Positions 52,931 through 55,145 of a stretch of 55,145 nucleotides of DNA are shown piece after piece (positions within the stretch are counted from its first letter, which is position 1; each line of letters opens with the position of its first letter). The position numbers were made by a program, and so were the translations under genes. Location of the stretch: NCBI GenBank assembly GCA_903837495.1, contig CAILUT010000034.1:1-55145 (forward strand), in the 5' to 3' direction. Below the pieces are notes generated by a model that had not been told where the DNA came from, did not search any database, and worked only from the letters and a program-made list of their open reading frames with translations. Source of the stretch: an uncultured Flavobacteriales bacterium (GTDB taxonomy: Bacteria > Bacteroidota > Bacteroidia > CAIKAF01).

Positions 52931-53149
52931 CATCTAAACATTTCAATTGTCAACAAATTTAAGGCTGTTGATTCCCATTTCTCCCCAAAAGACAACGTTG
53001 ATAGGCATTGAGGAATATTTTGTTAAATTGATAAACAAAAGGGGAGACCAGAACCCACTTAAGAAAACGGGGCGAAACTGAAAAGCCATATGAGTAAGAC
53101 GAAAAACAACAATAAAATGAAAACATATTCAATAATATCAGAGTAATCA

Positions 53150-53290
53150 ATGTGGTCAACTGAAAAATTGAAACGAAAAGTAGAAATAATACTTAATGAA
53201 AAAACCAAAGACGGATATGAAGTCGTTTCAGTAGCTTTTGGACTAAATATATGGTGGATTCCGACTGCATACATTACCCTAAGCAAATAA
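53150..53290 (+). CDS. Small hypothetical protein (46 aa)
   Basis: ATG 53150 begins MWSTEKLKRKVEIILNEKTK, then DGYEVVSVAFGLNIWWIPTA and ends YITLSK. The strand pattern DGYEVVSV recalls small DUF4177-like proteins, but the match is weak. It has AT-rich codon use like its neighbours and is followed within 20 bases by the J3 junction. It is a plausible minimal cassette gene. Confidence 0.45.
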   Translation: MWSTEKLKRKVEIILNEKTKDGYEVVSVAFGLNIWWIPTAYITLSK

Positions 53291-53309
53291 CCATTGACAA
53301 GAAAACCAG

Positions 53310-53362
53310 CCCATAACCGCTAGTTTTCCTACGGCGCGCATCGCTCAGTCCCGCACATGCGG
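53310..53362 (+). repeat. Cassette-like junction J3, cut by an IS end
   Basis: It starts CCATAACCGCTAG and runs through CAGTCCCGCACATGCGG, matching the first half of J1. Homology stops exactly where the IS3-type end begins at 53363. Its head TAACCGCT is complementary to AGCGGTTA at the far end of J1. Confidence 0.65.
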
Positions 53363-53549
53363 TGTAGGCTTCCCCTAAAATTGGACAGTTTAAAACTAGA
53401 ATTAATTTTGACTGTCTATGAAAAAGAGCAAGTTTTCGCCACCCCAAATCCTAAAGATTCGCAAAGAATTAGGAAGAGATAGCCGTTGCAACGGCTATCT
53501 ACAAAGAAATCGGGAGCTTGACTTTTCCAAATTATGGGCTGGTTTTTAA
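53363..53549 (+). mobile_element. IS3-family insertion sequence remnant (left end and orfA start)
   Basis: The left end TGTAGGCTTCCCCTAAAAT and GGACAGTTT precede an orfA start at 53418 reading MKKSKFSPPQILKIRKELG, the usual N-terminus of IS3-type OrfA. After about 20 residues family similarity is lost and a 22-base perfect palindrome (53478-53499) follows; no orfB is present. It is a decayed copy inserted into junction J3. Confidence 0.6.
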
Positions 53550-53622
53550 CCTTGGGTTGTTGGGCGGTTGGGGCGAGATTGGGTATCAGCGTTTGGTTTT
53601 ATGGGCCTTGGCAAAAGGAAAC

Positions 53623-53840
53623 TTAGCCACGAATGCACGAATGGTTTGCCTTGTACCTAAATTTTCCGCATTCCACACCAAGCCGCCCAGCCCTGAAGGG
53701 GCGAAATACCCCAGCACAGGGTGCAGCCCTGTGTATTCGTTCATCCGTTCATCCGTTCATCCGTTCATCCGTTCATTCGTTCACTCGTACCCACACCGGC
53801 GGAACCCATTTTAACCAGGAATATTCGTGCATTCGTGGTT
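53623..53840. repeat. Short-repeat block: inverted CCACGAAT motifs around an 8-bp microsatellite
   Basis: CCACGAATGCACGAAT (53626-53641) and its inverse (53823-53840) bracket six units of CGTTCATC at 53738-53787. The same motif occurs in the 70-base tandem repeat at 12860-13014. No gene is supported in 53550-53929. Confidence 0.7.
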
Positions 53841-53929
53841 ACACTTTCTAGGTGCGGGTTTTGTGGCTTGGCACGTGTTTGATGCAAGCCATTTTCAGTG
53901 GTTTTTTAATATTGAGGGCGGTTTGGGTT

Positions 53930-54103
53930 GGGGGGCAGCGGCAGGGATTGAACCGGGTTGCCCGTAAGGGGGCCCTGGCGCGGTGCTACAGCCCATAGGA
54001 GGAAAATACAGCGGTTTCCCGCTGAAGTGGGATTTTCGAGGTTCCATCCCGCAGGAGCGGGACTGGGCGCTGCGCGCCGAACGAAAGATCAGCTGTTGGC
54101 AGC
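53930..54103 (-). repeat. Fused GC-rich repeat end (copy 7) and cassette junction J4, reverse orientation
   Basis: 53930-53996 in reverse equals the last part of copy 6 (ending CAATCCCTGCCGC). 53992-54103 in reverse equals the first 110 bases of J1. The two meet at CCTATGGG. J4 begins 10 bases after the HigA stop codon, again directly 3' of a gene. Confidence 0.7.
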
Positions 54104-54112
54104 AGTACCCTT

Positions 54113-54469
54113 TTAATATTCTTTTATCAGTACTTCTGTTGGAATTCCTAATGTGTCATGAAGTTTTCTAATCATGTCAATCGTAAGTTTTCTTTTTTTA
54201 TTTAAAATTTCACTTACTCTGCTTTTCAACCCGATAGCTTGAGCCAAATCTTTTTGTTTATAACCAAGTTGATCCATTCTGAATTTGATTGCTTCGATTG
54301 GGTCTGGTAAATCAATCGGACTTATTTCGTCTTCATATTTTTCAATCAATAGGGCTAACAATTCAAGTTCATCGGCTGTTTTTGAATCCTTTTTGCTATC
54401 AAATATTTCTTCAAGACGGCTTAGAGCTGCTTGATATTCTTTTTCTGTTTTAATTACTTTCGTTACCAT
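54113..54469 (-). CDS. higA: HigA-type antitoxin (XRE helix-turn-helix)
   Basis: This 118-residue antitoxin has an N-terminal helical toxin-binding part (KEYQAALSRLEEIFDSKKDSKTADELELLALLIEKYED, typical of HigA) and a C-terminal HTH (YKQKDLAQAIGLKSRVSEILNKKRKLTIDMIRKLHDTLGIP). It should neutralise the adjacent HigB and repress the operon. It is the second gene after the toxin, with a 4-base gap, the usual HigBA order. Confidence 0.88.
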   Translation of the reverse strand: MVTKVIKTEKEYQAALSRLEEIFDSKKDSKTADELELLALLIEKYEDEISPIDLPDPIEAIKFRMDQLGYKQKDLAQAIGLKSRVSEILNKKRKLTIDMIRKLHDTLGIPTEVLIKEY

Positions 54470-54473
54470 AGCT

Positions 54474-54767
54474 TCAAATAGTTGATGCGTTTATTCTATC
54501 ATATTCCGCGTGAGTTCCAATGAATCGTATCCAAATAATTGCGAAATCGTAGTTAATCTTCACAATCAAGCGATACTTATTCCCTTTGATATTGAAAACA
54601 ACCCTATTGTCTTGAAGAAAACTTGCCGATGGATAATTGTTTTTGATATCCTGTGGTGAATTCCAATGGGCTTCTAAGGCTTCCTTATGCCAAGACTTCA
54701 ATTGTTCTTCACAATCGCTATGTTTGATCCAAAACTCTCTTAGAGTCTTTTTCGCAATTACTCTCAC
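54474..54767 (-). CDS. higB: HigB-type mRNA interferase toxin
   Basis: The protein has 97 residues from GTG 54767, five bases downstream of the TATCTTTG -7 element. Upstream in-frame ATG extension passes through the promoter and operator and lacks family similarity. Motifs: RVIAKKTLREFWIKHSDCEEQLKSWH, NSPQDIKNNYPSASFLQDNRVVFNIKGNKYRLIVKINYD and IWIRFIGTHAEYDRI, typical of the RelE-fold HigB that cleaves mRNA on the ribosome. Confidence 0.85.
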   Translation of the reverse strand: MRVIAKKTLREFWIKHSDCEEQLKSWHKEALEAHWNSPQDIKNNYPSASFLQDNRVVFNIKGNKYRLIVKINYDFAIIWIRFIGTHAEYDRINASTI

Positions 54768-54771
54768 AGTG

Positions 54772-54802
54772 CAAAGATACCGAAAGTTCCCGATTCGGGA
54801 AC
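54772..54802 (-). promoter_or_regulatory. HigBA promoter with palindromic operator
   Basis: The -7 element TATCTTTG (54772-54779, minus strand) is followed upstream by the perfect 8+1+8 palindrome GTTCCCGATTCGGGAAC at 54786-54802. It lies where -33 contacts would fall, so it is the natural HigA/HigBA operator. Confidence 0.65.
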
Positions 54803-54807
54803 GTTGT

Positions 54808-55145
54808 TTAAAAACTATATGGCATTTGGCTAAGAATATTTTTGGGGTATTCAATTGGGTCATTCATTTTCAGTTTAGTAATAAAGTCATAAACGATTGC
54901 AAAATCACCGCCTAAAAGTGGTCGTGTATGCATTACACGATTGCGAACAGGAATTATTGAAACTAAGTCGTTAAATATTGAGTTTATGACATCATTTGTT
55001 TGTTTTGTAAAGAAAACATTGTTCTTTTTGAGAATAACAAATGTGCCACCGAAGTCTAAAAAATCAACAATATCTTCCAAGGATTTTTTATAGTCAACCC
55101 CAGGATTCTCTTTATTAAATCTTTCAACTACTTTTATTTGAAGGC
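54808..55145 (-). CDS. Partial HEPN-like protein (3' part; continues past the window)
   Basis: The frame is open to the window edge and reads VERFNKENPGVDYKKSLEDI, then DFGGTFVILKKNNVFF and IFNDLVSIIPVRNRVMHTRP, ending ILSQMPYSF. RNRVMH fits the R-x4-H catalytic motif of HEPN ribonuclease domains. Similar modules sit at the front of large STAND-type NTPases; here the reading frame stops soon after, so the gene may be truncated. It is upstream of HigBA in a possible defence context. The family assignment is tentative. Confidence 0.45.
   Translation of the reverse strand, partial: LQIKVVERFNKENPGVDYKKSLEDIVDFLDFGGTFVILKKNNVFFTKQTNDVINSIFNDLVSIIPVRNRVMHTRPLLGGDFAIVYDFITKLKMNDPIEYPKNILSQMPYSF

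Noticed and set aside
48700-54112. CRISPR array
   Set aside because: The repeats are few, long, of unequal spacing and mostly palindromic junctions; there are no regular 25-40 base repeats with unique spacers and no cas genes.

Overview
The window comes from a member of the Bacteroidota that has, or descends from, a gliding / type IX secretion (T9SS) lifestyle. Evidence: a 2461-residue SprA translocon gene (40818-48203), a GldA-like ABC ATPase, several secreted proteins with T9SS type A or type B sorting domains, and Bacteroidota-only families (DUF3109, DUF3127, DUF6952). Many genes are preceded by the Bacteroidota -7 promoter element TAnnTTTG, and Shine-Dalgarno sequences are weak or absent. 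I cannot assign genus or family from sequence alone.

Layout. 1-5.0 kb: a leftward block with an SRPBCC protein and two large T9SS type B surface proteins. 5.2-18.2 kb: mostly housekeeping genes (M20 peptidase, LEA-type lipoprotein, a thioredoxin-DUF6952-metF operon, enoyl-CoA hydratase, xseA-xseB, a SIMPL protein, a DUF3127 protein with an SSB-like acidic tail, a PfkB kinase, an OprO/P-type porin, a secreted haem/copper monooxygenase-like protein, hldD). 18.2-23.4 kb: a surface-protein island with two convergent glycine-rich proteins and a formylglycine-enzyme-like (SUMF1/FGE) lipoprotein whose last 40 codons look like the variable region of a diversity-generating retroelement. 23.3-31.7 kb: a CAT-anticodon tRNA, a secreted EEP-fold hydrolase, secG, a divergent Cys-rich/HMA metal-binding pair, a DPP-IV-type peptidase, gldA, trpS. 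32-48.2 kb: nrdB-nrdA, a SPOR-like gene with nadD, a lipoprotein, tRNA-Ser, asparaginase, TatD, ruvA and sprA.

48.2-55.1 kb is different. It is AT-rich and accessory: gene fragments, a VIT1/CCC1 metal transporter with a small membrane protein, a LamG/kelch T9SS protein, a tiny ORF, an IS3-type remnant, a HigBA toxin-antitoxin pair with a palindromic operator, and the 3' part of a HEPN-like gene running off the window. The genes are separated by conserved, hairpin-forming, roughly 100-250 bp junctions directly after stop codons. The arrangement resembles a gene-cassette platform, but no integrase is visible here.

Two further repeat systems cross the window. One is a GC-rich, roughly 150-170 bp intergenic element ending in AATCCCTGCCGC (seven full or partial copies). 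The other is a set of short repeats built around CCACGAATGCACGAAT.

The two observations most worth following are the orphan DGR-like variable region (22.2-22.3 kb) and the cassette-like array (48.5-54.1 kb). Both are inferences from sequence patterns and need genome-wide searches.
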